In this document: piece after piece, positions 9,354 through 18,000 of the stretch
Layout of the letters: the number at the start of each line of letters is the position of its first letter
How positions within the stretch are numbered: the first letter of the stretch is position 1
DNA from: Moritella sp. JT01
GTDB taxonomy: Bacteria > Pseudomonadota > Gammaproteobacteria > Enterobacterales > Moritellaceae
Direction: 5' to 3'
Assembly (NCBI RefSeq): GCF_001574435.1
Contig: NZ_LOCN01000019.1
Location: 235,019 to 291,695, forward strand
Length of the DNA: 56,677 bases
The notes under the pieces: model-generated
Seen by the model: the letters and a program-made list of their open reading frames with translations, nothing else
Database searches by the model: none
Told to the model about the DNA's origin: nothing
Made by a program: the position numbers and the translations under genes

Positions 9354-10559
9354 TTATCTTGCGTTTTGTATTTTAATATTTATGCTTTTATTTGGACGTG
9401 AAAGTATCAATAATGCAGGGATTGCAGCGAGTGCGACATACAGGCCAACAAACGCAAACCCTTTTGGAATTAATAAGCCAATGATGAGCGGCGTTGCCCC
9501 ACCAAATAATGATAATGCGATGTTATAGCCAAAACCGAGCGAAATAATATCACCTTCGGATTCTTGCCATAACACTGCAGCTAGATTTCCTAATAGCGCA
9601 CCTGAAATAAGTGTAAATAGGAAAATTGAAATTCCCATGTAAACCTGATTACCGCTTGAAAGTAGCAAGAATAATGGGATAGAGCAGAGAGCTAATGCGA
9701 TACTCGAAAAACGAAACACTTGTGTTACAGAGCTATATTTATCGGTGAAGTAACCTACGAATGCTATTATTGATAATAATAACATTGAGTTAATTAAAGG
9801 TAGGTCTTCAATTTTTAACTCTTCGCCAATCATTTTACTGGCAAAGTTTTGGGTGTAAAAAATTACAGCGCCAATAATTGTCACCATAAATATACGTAAA
9901 ATTAATCGTGAACGCTGCATTGGTTGAATAACCGTTTTAACGGGTGGAAATGCTGGTAGAGACAAACGGAAATACAGGCTCATTAGTGTATTTAAGACAC
10001 CCACTAATAATGGTAATCGCCAACCATAGTCATTCATTTCTTCAACTGTTAACAGCTGATTTAAGGCGTAAACGACAATTAATGACATGACAACACCGGC
10101 TAATGAGCTGGCGACAATTAGACTGCTTGTTTTGGATTTGTCTGCTTGGTCAGTGCCTTGATGTAAATATGATATCAAGGTTGGGTATTCACCACCGAAG
10201 CTAAATGCTTGTACAATTTGCAGTAATAAAAAGGCGACAACGATATATTTCCCAAGTGCTTCAACCGGCATGAACGCCATACTCAGGGTGGCAAGTCCAA
10301 TCATTAAGTTAGTTAATATTAATGCTGAACGTACGCCGTGGTTTTTAGCATAATGACCAATAACTAGCCCACCTAGTGGTCGAACTAAAAATCGTAACGC
10401 AAATATTCCCCACACTACGTACTCGGCGTGTTCAACCCCCTGATGGGAAAATAAGACTGAAATAAAGCCTGAAATTGAGGCGAAAACCGCAATATCATAA
10501 AACTCTAATGCATTACCAGTGACAGCACCAATTTTTTGTTTCCATGTTAATCTGATCAT
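9354..10559 (-). CDS. MFS transporter, metabolite:H+ symporter type
   Basis: This 401-aa protein has 12 predicted helices. Its start resembles the metabolite:H+ symporter family (ProP/KgtP-like): GNALEFYDIAVFASISG, then RFLVRPLGGLVIGHYAKNHG, the loop 2-3 motif. It is the last gene of a three-gene unit, and its ATG overlaps the stop of the upstream VOC gene (ATGA, 10556-10559). Members carry organic acids, osmolytes or drugs with protons. The substrate here is unknown; the partnership with a VOC enzyme suggests one small molecule that is both transported and modified or bound. Confidence 0.85.
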   Translation of the reverse strand: MIRLTWKQKIGAVTGNALEFYDIAVFASISGFISVLFSHQGVEHAEYVVWGIFALRFLVRPLGGLVIGHYAKNHGVRSALILTNLMIGLATLSMAFMPVEALGKYIVVAFLLLQIVQAFSFGGEYPTLISYLHQGTDQADKSKTSSLIVASSLAGVVMSLIVVYALNQLLTVEEMNDYGWRLPLLVGVLNTLMSLYFRLSLPAFPPVKTVIQPMQRSRLILRIFMVTIIGAVIFYTQNFASKMIGEELKIEDLPLINSMLLLSIIAFVGYFTDKYSSVTQVFRFSSIALALCSIPLFLLLSSGNQVYMGISIFLFTLISGALLGNLAAVLWQESEGDIISLGFGYNIALSLFGGATPLIIGLLIPKGFAFVGLYVALAAIPALLILSRPNKSINIKIQNAR

Positions 10560-10963
10560 ATTATTCCTTTCATTCCATTATTAATGTTAAGCACTTCAAT
10601 TTGATTGCCATCTGGGTCGTAGCAGAAAAAATAATTAAACGAGCCGAGTCGAGCTTGTTTAATAGGGGTTACGGTTGTCGTTGTAGATAATGTTTGGTGC
10701 ATCTTTATTAAGTCATCGACTTCAATTGCTAAATGACGAATGCCAATGGCTTTTAGATAGATCAAGTCTTCGTGAGTTTTAGCTGATACAACATCAGTAA
10801 AAGTAAACAATTCAATATGTGTGTTTCGGCTTTGCAGCAATACGATTGTGCACTGTTCATCTTGAAAATCTTGATTAATGATAAAACCAAACTGGCGATA
10901 AAATGCGAGGCTGGCGGTCAGTGAAGCGCATGTTATTGAGACATGATGTAGGCGTCCAGACAT
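10556..10963 (-). CDS. VOC-family protein (glyoxalase/dioxygenase fold)
   Basis: This 135-aa protein has the two beta-alpha-beta-beta-beta modules of the vicinal oxygen chelate fold. Candidate metal ligands are His in LHHVSIT at the start, His/Glu around TRNTHIELF, His in IRHLAIEV, and Glu in the C-terminal DPDGNQIEVLNI. The family includes glyoxalase I, extradiol dioxygenases and fosfomycin/bleomycin resistance proteins, and the exact reaction cannot be told. It overlaps the regulator gene upstream by 31 bases and the MFS gene downstream by 4, so the three are translated as one unit. Confidence 0.85.
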   Translation of the reverse strand: MSGRLHHVSITCASLTASLAFYRQFGFIINQDFQDEQCTIVLLQSRNTHIELFTFTDVVSAKTHEDLIYLKAIGIRHLAIEVDDLIKMHQTLSTTTTVTPIKQARLGSFNYFFCYDPDGNQIEVLNINNGMKGII

Positions 10964-11730
10964 GCTAGGGTTACTCCCTGTATTCTTAGTGCGTTAAATA
11001 AGAAGGATAAAGGTAAGTTCGCACAATTGAATTTCTCTTTAATGACGTTCACGCGCTTCCGTTCATTTGCTTCACTGCAATGCTGGTAACGTGCGATTTC
11101 TTTAATGCTTTTTAGTTCGAGTAAGAGATGAATTGTAGCCATTTCTTTGGGCGTTAAAGTTACATCCCCAAACTGTATTTTATTCGAGTTTGCAATATGG
11201 AACGTCGGTAGCGGGTTTATGTTGCTGAAGTTATGATTGAACATAGGCAAAGTAGTGTCTTTAGCATTTAACCAAAGTTGATTTGCCACTTTACTGACCT
11301 GGGGCTTGAGTTGACCAAGCTCCATAATAGTTGATGAGGATAAATTTTTATTAGAGCTAAATGAAAAGAGCTCAAAATAATCTGCGTGCTGAGTGCAAAT
11401 ATCGATTTTATTTGAGCTATGCAGATATTTTTTTGAAATGTTACTGTGATCATCGCTAAATGTATTCCATAAATGGACGCCATGATGAAGCCGTTCATCT
11501 AGGCTACGATAAAGGCCTGATTCCCAATATTGTAAATGCCATTCATATCTCGTTGATAAGGTTAAAACCGTACGTTTTTTAATATTGATGATAGAAAAAC
11601 TTATCTGTTCTTTACTACCCTTGTACGTAAATTTTTCTGCAAAACTTTGACATTGTTTTTCGCTATCTAAATTATGTACATCCAAGACCGCATCCCTAAA
11701 TCTAATCACTTTGGGATAGAGAATACCCAT
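10933..11730 (-). CDS. LuxR-type regulator with an unrecognised N-terminal sensor domain
   Basis: The last ~70 of 265 residues form a LuxR/GerE-like helix-turn-helix: LTPKEMATIHLLLELKSIKE, then IARYQHCSEANERKRVNVIKEKF. The N-terminal ~190 residues are a mixed alpha/beta sensor of no family I can name. They vaguely resemble the autoinducer-binding type in size and placement, but the ligand residues are not recognisable. It heads the operon with the VOC and MFS genes, suggesting a local regulator whose effector is their substrate. No luxI-type gene is nearby. Confidence 0.65.
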   Translation of the reverse strand: MGILYPKVIRFRDAVLDVHNLDSEKQCQSFAEKFTYKGSKEQISFSIINIKKRTVLTLSTRYEWHLQYWESGLYRSLDERLHHGVHLWNTFSDDHSNISKKYLHSSNKIDICTQHADYFELFSFSSNKNLSSSTIMELGQLKPQVSKVANQLWLNAKDTTLPMFNHNFSNINPLPTFHIANSNKIQFGDVTLTPKEMATIHLLLELKSIKEIARYQHCSEANERKRVNVIKEKFNCANLPLSFLFNALRIQGVTLACLDAYIMSQ

Positions 11731-11948
11731 AAACCTGAGTTAATAACACTAAAATATACATAAAAAGTAATATTTTTAGTATTCAGTATTTACATCTCAT
11801 AACATGCGCTGGAATTCATTAACATATTTTCATAGTTAAGTATAGGTATAATTTATACCACTGTTAAACTATCTAATTATTGGTACTATTCGTTTTAGTT
11901 AATGAATTTAACACTGTGTCCAATTAAAAAAAAGGTGAAGGGAAATTT

Positions 11949-12370
11949 ATGACTTTCTATTATTATGCATTATTGGCTGTATTTATGCTGTTCATGCCTT
12001 GCTTGTTTTTTTTTAATAGCATTATTAACTATAACGCTCATTCAAATGAAAGACGATAAAAAGGTAATGGCGTTCACATATACACAGTCTATTGGCTAGT
12101 AATATACGTCGTTTAGTTGCCTACAAATCTATGTTTTAGTTAATAGCGGTAGCGATGTATTTGTTCTTATTGCGTTGCCGTTAGAGAGCGCTTACAAAAA
12201 GAATACTCAGAATTACAAGAAAATATAATCACCTTGTTATTTAGCTTAGCTACATCAAGTTTTATATTGTTCTGGGGATTACGGATTAAAATAATTACAG
12301 CTATTAATTGCCTGATACTGCAATTTCCGGGGTCCTTATTAAACTATATAAATTGTGATCAATATAATTG
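11949..12370 (+). pseudogene. decayed small membrane-protein gene
   Basis: A ribosome binding site-like AGGTGAAGGG precedes an ATG at 11949 that opens only 36 codons (MTFYYYALLAVFMLFMPC, hydrophobic) to a TAA at 12057. A run of nine T lies inside. Coding-like sequence resumes further on: from about 12190 a frame reads ERLQKEYSELQENIITLLFS, then a hydrophobic stretch to a stop near 12370. The two hydrophobic pieces look like the ends of one small membrane protein broken by frameshifts and stops. The first piece could instead be a real 36-aa membrane peptide. The family is not recognised. Confidence 0.3.
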
Positions 12371-12437
12371 AAGTTTATGTTTTATATTGTTGTCATAAAC
12401 CAATAGATACATATAGAAATTTAATAAGGAAGTCGTA

Positions 12438-12893
12438 ATGAATAAAACGGTAATTAAATATGGCCTGATATTAGCTGCGCTGGTTAATATTGGTGGAGTA
12501 CTGACGTTCTCGCAATTGTTTAGTAATACGGCCATTAATGATGCAGACCCTGTTGTGATGTCTAACTTTGGTTTAGTCATGATCATGGTATGGGGACTGG
12601 CATATTTTGCTGCCGCGATGACCAAAGGTAATATTCGTTTGTTAGTCTCAGTTTTTGCGATAGAAAAGTTGGTATACGTGGGCGCATGGGTGTATTGGTT
12701 AAGCACAAATAATTTATTTAGCCTGTATGAAACAGATTTATTTGCCGGTATATTTTATACCATTTACGGCTTAAATGATTTACTGTTTATGGTGTTCTTT
12801 ATCAAGGTTGCTATGTATAAAGGTAACCGTATTACGGCACATAAAGAGGCTGCATTAACGCCTGATGTTGCGACTGTGAACGCAACTAAATAG
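12438..12893 (+). CDS. four-helix membrane protein of unknown function
   Basis: This 151-aa protein has four hydrophobic segments at about residues 7-29, 45-64, 68-90 and 103-127, with a short polar C-terminal tail. AAGGA-like sequence precedes the ATG. No motif identifies a family. It is transcribed alone toward ribB and ends at a shared terminator. Confidence 0.7.
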   Translation: MNKTVIKYGLILAALVNIGGVLTFSQLFSNTAINDADPVVMSNFGLVMIMVWGLAYFAAAMTKGNIRLLVSVFAIEKLVYVGAWVYWLSTNNLFSLYETDLFAGIFYTIYGLNDLLFMVFFIKVAMYKGNRITAHKEAALTPDVATVNATK

Positions 12894-12899
12894 AATCAA

Positions 12900-12946
12900 A
12901 AAAGGCACTGTATAACGATTGATTAGCGTTAATATCAGTGCCTTTT
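12900..12946. terminator. bidirectional terminator between the membrane-protein gene and ribB
   Basis: AAAAGGCACTG pairs with CAGTGCCTTTT, with a further TAACG/CGTTA pairing inside the loop. A and T runs flank both sides, so it can serve both convergent genes. Confidence 0.8.
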
Positions 12947-12960
12947 CTTAATGACAACGA

Positions 12961-13614
12961 TTAACCGACTAGCGCTAACTGTGCGTTACGATAAGTCACA
13001 ATATCTTCAATCGTTAATACTGGTAAATCGTGCTTTTCACCAAACGTAATGATTTCTGGTAAACGTGCCATTGTACCGTCAGGATTGGTTACTTCACATA
13101 ATACGCCTGCAGGTTTTAGCCCCGCGAGTTTCATTAAATCAATGGTCCCTTCGGTATGGCCACGGCGCGTTAATACACCACCTGGTTGTGCGCGTAGCGG
13201 GTAAACATGACCAGGACGCGCCAAATCACTTGGCATTGCATTATCGGCAATCGCGGCTTTAATTGTGGTAACGCGATCAGCAGCTGATACGCCTGTTGTT
13301 ACGCCAACGGCCGCTTCGATACTCACAGTAAACGCAGTACCGTACTGGCTTGAGTTGTTCTCAACCATAGGTGCAAGTTCTAAATGTTTAACACGCTCGT
13401 CAGGTAGACAAACACAAACAATACCACTGCCTTCTCGGATCAGTAATGCCATCTGTTCATTGGTAAGCGATTCAGCCGCATACACCATATCGCCTTCATT
13501 TTCACGGTCTTCATCATCAACAACTAAAACCCCTTTGCCTAAACGTAATGCTGTTAGTGCTGTTTCAACACGCGTGATCGCGTCGCCAAAAGGGGAAAGT
13601 AAAGACTGATTCAT
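12961..13614 (-). CDS. ribB: 3,4-dihydroxy-2-butanone 4-phosphate synthase
   Basis: RibB turns ribulose 5-phosphate into the four-carbon unit of riboflavin. The 217-aa length equals E. coli RibB. The metal/substrate loop [10 protein letters not shown] is near residues 33-42, with [18 protein letters not shown] and the [10 protein letters not shown] / [10 protein letters not shown] blocks all intact. It is a stand-alone form without a fused GTP cyclohydrolase II domain. An FMN riboswitch lies upstream, so its expression should fall when FMN is abundant. Confidence 0.97.
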   Translation of the reverse strand: MNQSLLSPFGDAITRVETALTALRLGKGVLVVDDEDRENEGDMVYAAESLTNEQMALLIREGSGIVCVCLPDERVKHLELAPMVENNSSQYGTAFTVSIEAAVGVTTGVSAADRVTTIKAAIADNAMPSDLARPGHVYPLRAQPGGVLTRRGHTEGTIDLMKLAGLKPAGVLCEVTNPDGTMARLPEIITFGEKHDLPVLTIEDIVTYRNAQLALVG

Positions 13615-13726
13615 GGTTTAGATCCTTAATATACAACTATATAAAATATTGGGTTCCAGAATCAGGGCGTGCAGAATTAGAGGTGCGTGATTAATCATCT
13701 ACCAAGGCAGATGTTAACGCATCTTA

Positions 13727-13964
13727 CATTCTCTCTCATCCGGACTTAGCCATACATGATACGTATGCACATTACCGTCGGCTCTGGACTAGGCTATGGG
13801 GCATAGCGTTCACCAGATCTGCTGACCCTAAGCGATGACTTTATTAAATCAGAAGACTTTATAAACATAAGCAACTTAGGCGCTCGCGGGCTGAAATCGG
13901 TGACGAATAAATCGACCGCCTGATTATTACCGCCGGTGGGGAATTACACCCCGCCCTGAGAATT
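13727..13964 (-). promoter_or_regulatory. FMN riboswitch (RFN element) controlling ribB
   Basis: Read on the minus strand, the element opens with CTCAGGGCGGGGTG, AATTCCCCACCGGCGGTAAT, and closes with the conserved GAGCCGACGGT, then GTCCGGATGAGAGAGAA near 13735-13760. These are the hallmark blocks of the RFN aptamer. The roughly 110 bases between it and the ribB ATG would be the expression platform. A CATCT/AGATG hairpin there (about 13696-13713) is a candidate switch element. FMN binding represses riboflavin genes in the known cases. Confidence 0.95.
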
Positions 13965-14073
13965 TAATCGATTAATGATCATGTGATCACCGTCGACAAG
14001 GTTATGTTGCCTTGATTTGAGATAAATAACAAGTATTTAAAGTGATGGCTAGTTTAGCGCTTAGGTGACATGA

Positions 14074-14415
14074 TTAGCCGCCAGCGAGTTTCACTGTGTA
14101 GCCTTTTTTCTCTAAAAATTCTTTTGCCATGTCACGCTGATCACCTTGGATCTCGATGATGAAATCTTTGACACTGCCACCCACACCGCTTTTCTTTTTC
14201 AATTCTTTAGCGAGCGCTTTTAATTCTTTTTCGGGTAATTCGATACCGCTAATCGTTGTCGCGCCTTTACCTTTACGGCCTTTGGTTTCGCGGCGGATAC
14301 GTACAATGCCATCACCTTCAGGTGCCGTTTCAACGTGTTTTTCTTCTTTAATACGGCCGCTTTCGGTTGAGAAAACCATGCGGACATTGTCATCGAAATG
14401 CATATCAATACTCAT
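14074..14415 (-). CDS. yciH: YciH, SUI1/eIF1-like translation factor
   Basis: This 113-aa protein is of the SUI1 fold. The central VRIRRETKGRKGKGATTI and the C-terminal VKDFIIEIQGDQRDMAKEF with the final KKGYTVKLAGG are typical. E. coli YciH (108 aa) resembles eIF1 and is reported to inhibit translation initiation under stress. It stands alone between ribB and nagC. No special regulation is visible. Confidence 0.9.
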   Translation of the reverse strand: MSIDMHFDDNVRMVFSTESGRIKEEKHVETAPEGDGIVRIRRETKGRKGKGATTISGIELPEKELKALAKELKKKSGVGGSVKDFIIEIQGDQRDMAKEFLEKKGYTVKLAGG

Positions 14416-14475
14416 TAACAGTCAATAAAAGGGATTATAGCAAATAAAAGTAAAAATGATAACGCTAGAAATGAG

Positions 14476-14510
14476 TCCGCGCTAAACTGTGTGAGTGAGT
14501 TTAGGGCGGA
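14476..14510 (-). terminator. hairpin downstream of nagC
   Basis: TCCGC-g-CTAAAC pairs with GTTTAG-g-GCGGA across an 11-base loop, with one G-G mismatch. It lies 20 bases past the nagC stop. The T run is weak, so termination is likely but not certain. Confidence 0.5.
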
Positions 14511-14530
14511 TAGTTTACTTTGATGTTACG

Positions 14531-15760
14531 CTAGTTATTACCATATTCATGAATGATATGATTGAGCAGGCTACCTTCCAATAGCGCTTTACGAACTAAT
14601 GCTACGCCAGCCATAGAGGGCTCATTTTGAAATTTAGCTTCGTTAATCACTACGTTTGGTACAAAACTACCTAAAGCATGTTGTTGCACACTGTGTTCAA
14701 TGATTGGGAAGATTAATTCTTTTGCTGCGACAATCTCGCCCTTGATTAACAACTTTTGCGGATTGAACAAGTTAATGATGATTGCGATTGCTTGACCAAG
14801 TAACTTACTCACGCGTTGTAATACTTGTACGGCTAATTCGTCACCGCTATTTGCGGCATTACAGATGCCTTCGATAGTTAAGCCTTCGATCGTGAGGCTG
14901 GTTTCGTGACCTTGATTAATTAACCCTGTTATCTGTTTAAGGATCGCTTCATTAGAGGCTATCGTTTCTAAACAGCCATGGCTACCGCAATGACAAGGTA
15001 AACCGAGTGGATCAATGCGAATATGTCCGATTTCACCGACTTGGTTATTGTAGTTGGTAAAGATTTTACCGTTATTGATGATACCTGAACCCACACCATC
15101 ATGAACAGACAGTAACACACTGTCTTGGCAATCTTGCGCCGCACCAAAGTACAACTCTGCTAATGATAGAGATTGGGTGTGGTTGGCGATATACGCGGGA
15201 ACACTAAAACTTTTGGTGAGTAAGTTTCCGAGTGGGATATCTTTTAGATTGTGTTTTGGTAGATACACAATGGTACCTGATTCACGGTCGATCAAACCGG
15301 GTGATGTCACCGCAATGGCGATCAAACGTTGTAAATCAGTATTGATATTAGCGCCGATAAAATCGGCAATCTGTGCTAATAAAAATGGGATCACATCGTT
15401 GTCTGGTGCAGTGTCTAAAGCAACACGGTAAGTCGTGAGCTTAGTCCCTGCAATATCATGCAATGCGATGGTTAAATTATTACGACCAAGTTTACAACTG
15501 ACAAAGACAAATTTTTCGATCTCGCAGGTCAGTGATATCGCTGGTCGACCACCTGTAGAGGCTTGCTGTGCGATTTCTTTAATTAACCCTGCCGCCATTA
15601 ATTGACGTGTCATTTTAGTAATACTTGCAGGCGCTAGCTCGCTTAGTCTTGCTAAAGAGACTCGTGAAATTTGCTTTTGTTCATCGATAAGGCGATAAAC
15701 AGAAGCGGTATTTACTTGTTTAATAAATTCAATATTGGCGACTGGGCTATGTTTCATCAT
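14531..15760 (-). CDS. nagC: NagC, ROK-family repressor of GlcNAc genes
   Basis: NagC represses amino-sugar genes and is released by GlcNAc-6-phosphate. At 409 aa it matches E. coli NagC (406). The winged helix-turn-helix lies at residues ~15-75 (LAPASITKMTRQLMAAGLIK, then QQASTGGRPA). The ROK zinc site is present as GEIGHIRIDPLG followed by CHCGSHGCLETIA near residue 255. The start overlaps the nagA stop by one base (TAATG), giving translational coupling within nagBAC. Confidence 0.95.
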   Translation of the reverse strand: MMKHSPVANIEFIKQVNTASVYRLIDEQKQISRVSLARLSELAPASITKMTRQLMAAGLIKEIAQQASTGGRPAISLTCEIEKFVFVSCKLGRNNLTIALHDIAGTKLTTYRVALDTAPDNDVIPFLLAQIADFIGANINTDLQRLIAIAVTSPGLIDRESGTIVYLPKHNLKDIPLGNLLTKSFSVPAYIANHTQSLSLAELYFGAAQDCQDSVLLSVHDGVGSGIINNGKIFTNYNNQVGEIGHIRIDPLGLPCHCGSHGCLETIASNEAILKQITGLINQGHETSLTIEGLTIEGICNAANSGDELAVQVLQRVSKLLGQAIAIIINLFNPQKLLIKGEIVAAKELIFPIIEHSVQQHALGSFVPNVVINEAKFQNEPSMAGVALVRKALLEGSLLNHIIHEYGNN

Positions 15761-16896
15761 TAGAAGCTTTTCACTTGTCCGTTTACAATCGTTTTGATAA
15801 CGGTGAAGTCGGCATTGAAGGCTGTTAAATTCGCAACTTTGCCTTTTGCAATGCTACCAAGTTTATCTGCTACACCAATTGCTTTTGCTGGGTATAGGTT
15901 TGCCATACGCAGTGTTTCTGCCAGCGGTAAGCCAACATGTTTCACTGTATTTTCAACTGCTTCGATCATCGTTAATGCTGAACCGCCTAGTGTACCATCG
16001 GCACCAACACATTTACCATCACGATAGAACACTTCTGTGCCTACAAAGTCAAAAGATTCGATGTTGGCCCCCGCTGGCGCGACAGCATCAGTCACTAAGA
16101 CTAATTTTTCGCCCATTAATTTATGGCTCATACGTACATTGGCGTAATCGACATGGTGGCCATCAACGATAATACCGGCGTAAACCTCTTTATGATCGTA
16201 AATTGCGCCAACAACACCTGGATCACGACCCGTAATTGAGCTCATGGCATTAAATAAATGCGTCGCAAAACGCGCACCCGCTTCAAAACCTTGCATGCAT
16301 TCGGTGTACGTTGCGTTCGTGTGGCCAACTGATACTAATATGTCTGCTGCGGTTAACTGTGCAATGTGTGCCGCGTCAGTATTTTCTGGTGCTAAGGTTA
16401 CTTTGCTGATCACTGCACTGTTGGTACAGATATGGTCGATCATCGTTTGTTCACTGCGGCGAATAAGGTTAATACTGTGAATGCCTTTTTTCGCTGTAGA
16501 CAGGTAAGGACCTTCTAAATGCAAGCCGAGTGCTTGGTTGCTGTGTTTTTCTAAATACGCCGCCATGGTATCAATCGCAGACTTCATTTCTGTATCGGTA
16601 GCCGTGATCAATGTTGGTAAGTAACTAGTACAGCCAAAGCGCTCGTTGGTTTGTTGCATGATTTCAAGGGTGTTAATACTGATATCCGTATTAAACAATA
16701 CACCACCGCAACCATTGAGTTGTAAATCAATAAAACCAGCAGTTAAGCTTGCACCGGCAAGGTCAATACGTTCGATATCTGCTGGGCAATCTGCGACAGC
16801 AACCAGGTCATGAATGTATTCACCATCGATAATTACACAGTGCTCAGTTAACACACTGTCGTTTGTGTAGATAGTACAATTAGTGAGTGCATACAT
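15760..16896 (-). CDS. nagA: N-acetylglucosamine-6-phosphate deacetylase
   Basis: NagA removes acetate from GlcNAc-6-P, the first committed cytosolic step after PTS uptake. The metal/active-site blocks are visible: LHLEGPYL (Glu ligand), VGHTNATY and THLFNAMS (His ligands), GHHVD, and [10 protein letters not shown] with the catalytic Asp. I chose the ATG at 16896 (MYALTN, as in E. coli MYALT) rather than the upstream in-frame codon at 16911, because GGAG lies 8 bases before it. That GGAG is inside the last codons of nagB, four bases away. The length is 378 aa. Confidence 0.96.
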   Translation of the reverse strand: MYALTNCTIYTNDSVLTEHCVIIDGEYIHDLVAVADCPADIERIDLAGASLTAGFIDLQLNGCGGVLFNTDISINTLEIMQQTNERFGCTSYLPTLITATDTEMKSAIDTMAAYLEKHSNQALGLHLEGPYLSTAKKGIHSINLIRRSEQTMIDHICTNSAVISKVTLAPENTDAAHIAQLTAADILVSVGHTNATYTECMQGFEAGARFATHLFNAMSSITGRDPGVVGAIYDHKEVYAGIIVDGHHVDYANVRMSHKLMGEKLVLVTDAVAPAGANIESFDFVGTEVFYRDGKCVGADGTLGGSALTMIEAVENTVKHVGLPLAETLRMANLYPAKAIGVADKLGSIAKGKVANLTAFNADFTVIKTIVNGQVKSF

Positions 16897-16900
16897 GGGC

Positions 16901-17710
16901 TTACTCCGCAATAAAGCTTTGAATGTTTTTCGCTTCTAGCTCTTTAAAGTAGCGTACCGTTTTCACTTTTAATTCCATCGTTGCTGGTTCGTCACACGCA
17001 ATGATTGATTTAGGGTGTAACTGTAGCGCAGAGATTGTCCAAAGGTGGTTAACACTACCTTCGACAGCCGCTTCAAGTGCCTGGGCTTTATTATGACCTG
17101 TGATTAACACTAAGATTTCTTGTGAGTCTAATAGTGTGCCTACACCAACGGTAAGCGCGAGTCTTGGCACTTGGCTAATATCGTTATCGAAGAAACGTGA
17201 ATTAGCCATACGCGTGTCTTCTGTTAGTGTTTTGATGCGAGTGCGTGAAGCCAGTGATGAAGCTGGTTCGTTAAATGCGATGTGACCATCAACGCCTACG
17301 CCACCCATGAATAGGTTAATTTGACCGTAGCTCTTAATTTTATCTTCATAACGCTGGCATTCAGCATCCAGATCGTCAGCATTACCATTCAGTAAGTTAA
17401 CGTTTTTATCTTGAATGTTTACGTGATTGAAAAAGTTGCTGTACATGAATGTGCGGTAGCTTTCTGGGTGATCTTTATCTATACCTACATATTCATCCAT
17501 GTTGAAAGTAACAACGTGCTCAAAGCTAACTTCACCAGCTTGGTGTAACTTGATTAGCTCTTTATAGGTTGTTAGAGGAGTTCCGCCAGTTGGTAGACCT
17601 AATACAAACGGCTTGTCTGCAGTTGGGTTGAATGCGTTAATCTTGTTAGCGATGTAAGCAGCGCTCCAGCGACCAACTTGAGCAGGGGTAAGTAAAGGAA
17701 TTAATCTCAT
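16901..17710 (-). CDS. nagB: glucosamine-6-phosphate deaminase
   Basis: NagB converts GlcN-6-P to fructose-6-P and ammonia. The 269-aa protein has the family blocks [13 protein letters not shown] (phosphate loop), NMDEYVG, the active-site [14 protein letters not shown], and a C-terminal [18 protein letters not shown]. It is the first gene of the minus-strand nagBAC operon and is divergent from nagE across about 290 bp, the arrangement known from E. coli. Confidence 0.97.
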   Translation of the reverse strand: MRLIPLLTPAQVGRWSAAYIANKINAFNPTADKPFVLGLPTGGTPLTTYKELIKLHQAGEVSFEHVVTFNMDEYVGIDKDHPESYRTFMYSNFFNHVNIQDKNVNLLNGNADDLDAECQRYEDKIKSYGQINLFMGGVGVDGHIAFNEPASSLASRTRIKTLTEDTRMANSRFFDNDISQVPRLALTVGVGTLLDSQEILVLITGHNKAQALEAAVEGSVNHLWTISALQLHPKSIIACDEPATMELKVKTVRYFKELEAKNIQSFIAE

Positions 17711-18000
17711 GCGTTACTCTCTATAGTTTTTTAATGGTAATTGATACTTTTTTTAAATTGTAAATTAAGTTTTGGAAACCAGCCATCAAAACTTGTATTT
17801 TTATGCTCAAATGGTTGAAACAGATCACACTATAATGAATTAAAGGTGAATTACGTTTGTCATTCAACCGTTCTTACTTTACATTACGAAATAAGTTATG
17901 GCGTAAGTACAAAGTCTGTTCTTTTAATGGAATTTGAACAGTTTCATAACAAGAACAAAACATTGATTTGGATTTAAACTTAAATAAGGATAATGGCTGT
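17711..18000. promoter_or_regulatory. divergent nagB / nagE control region with a CRP-like site
   Basis: This 290-bp gap must carry both promoters. A CRP-like site GTTGA-aacaga-TCACA lies at 17814-17829 (8 of 10 consensus positions), followed directly by TATAAT at 17831-17836. Two A/T-rich stretches around 17745-17775 could hold NagC operators by analogy with E. coli, where NagC loops between nagE and nagB, but I could not fix exact operators by eye. Confidence 0.45.

Noticed and set aside
17745-17775. NagC operators in the nagB-nagE gap
   Set aside because: The region is A/T-rich and plausible by analogy, but no sequence matched the consensus well enough by eye to give coordinates.
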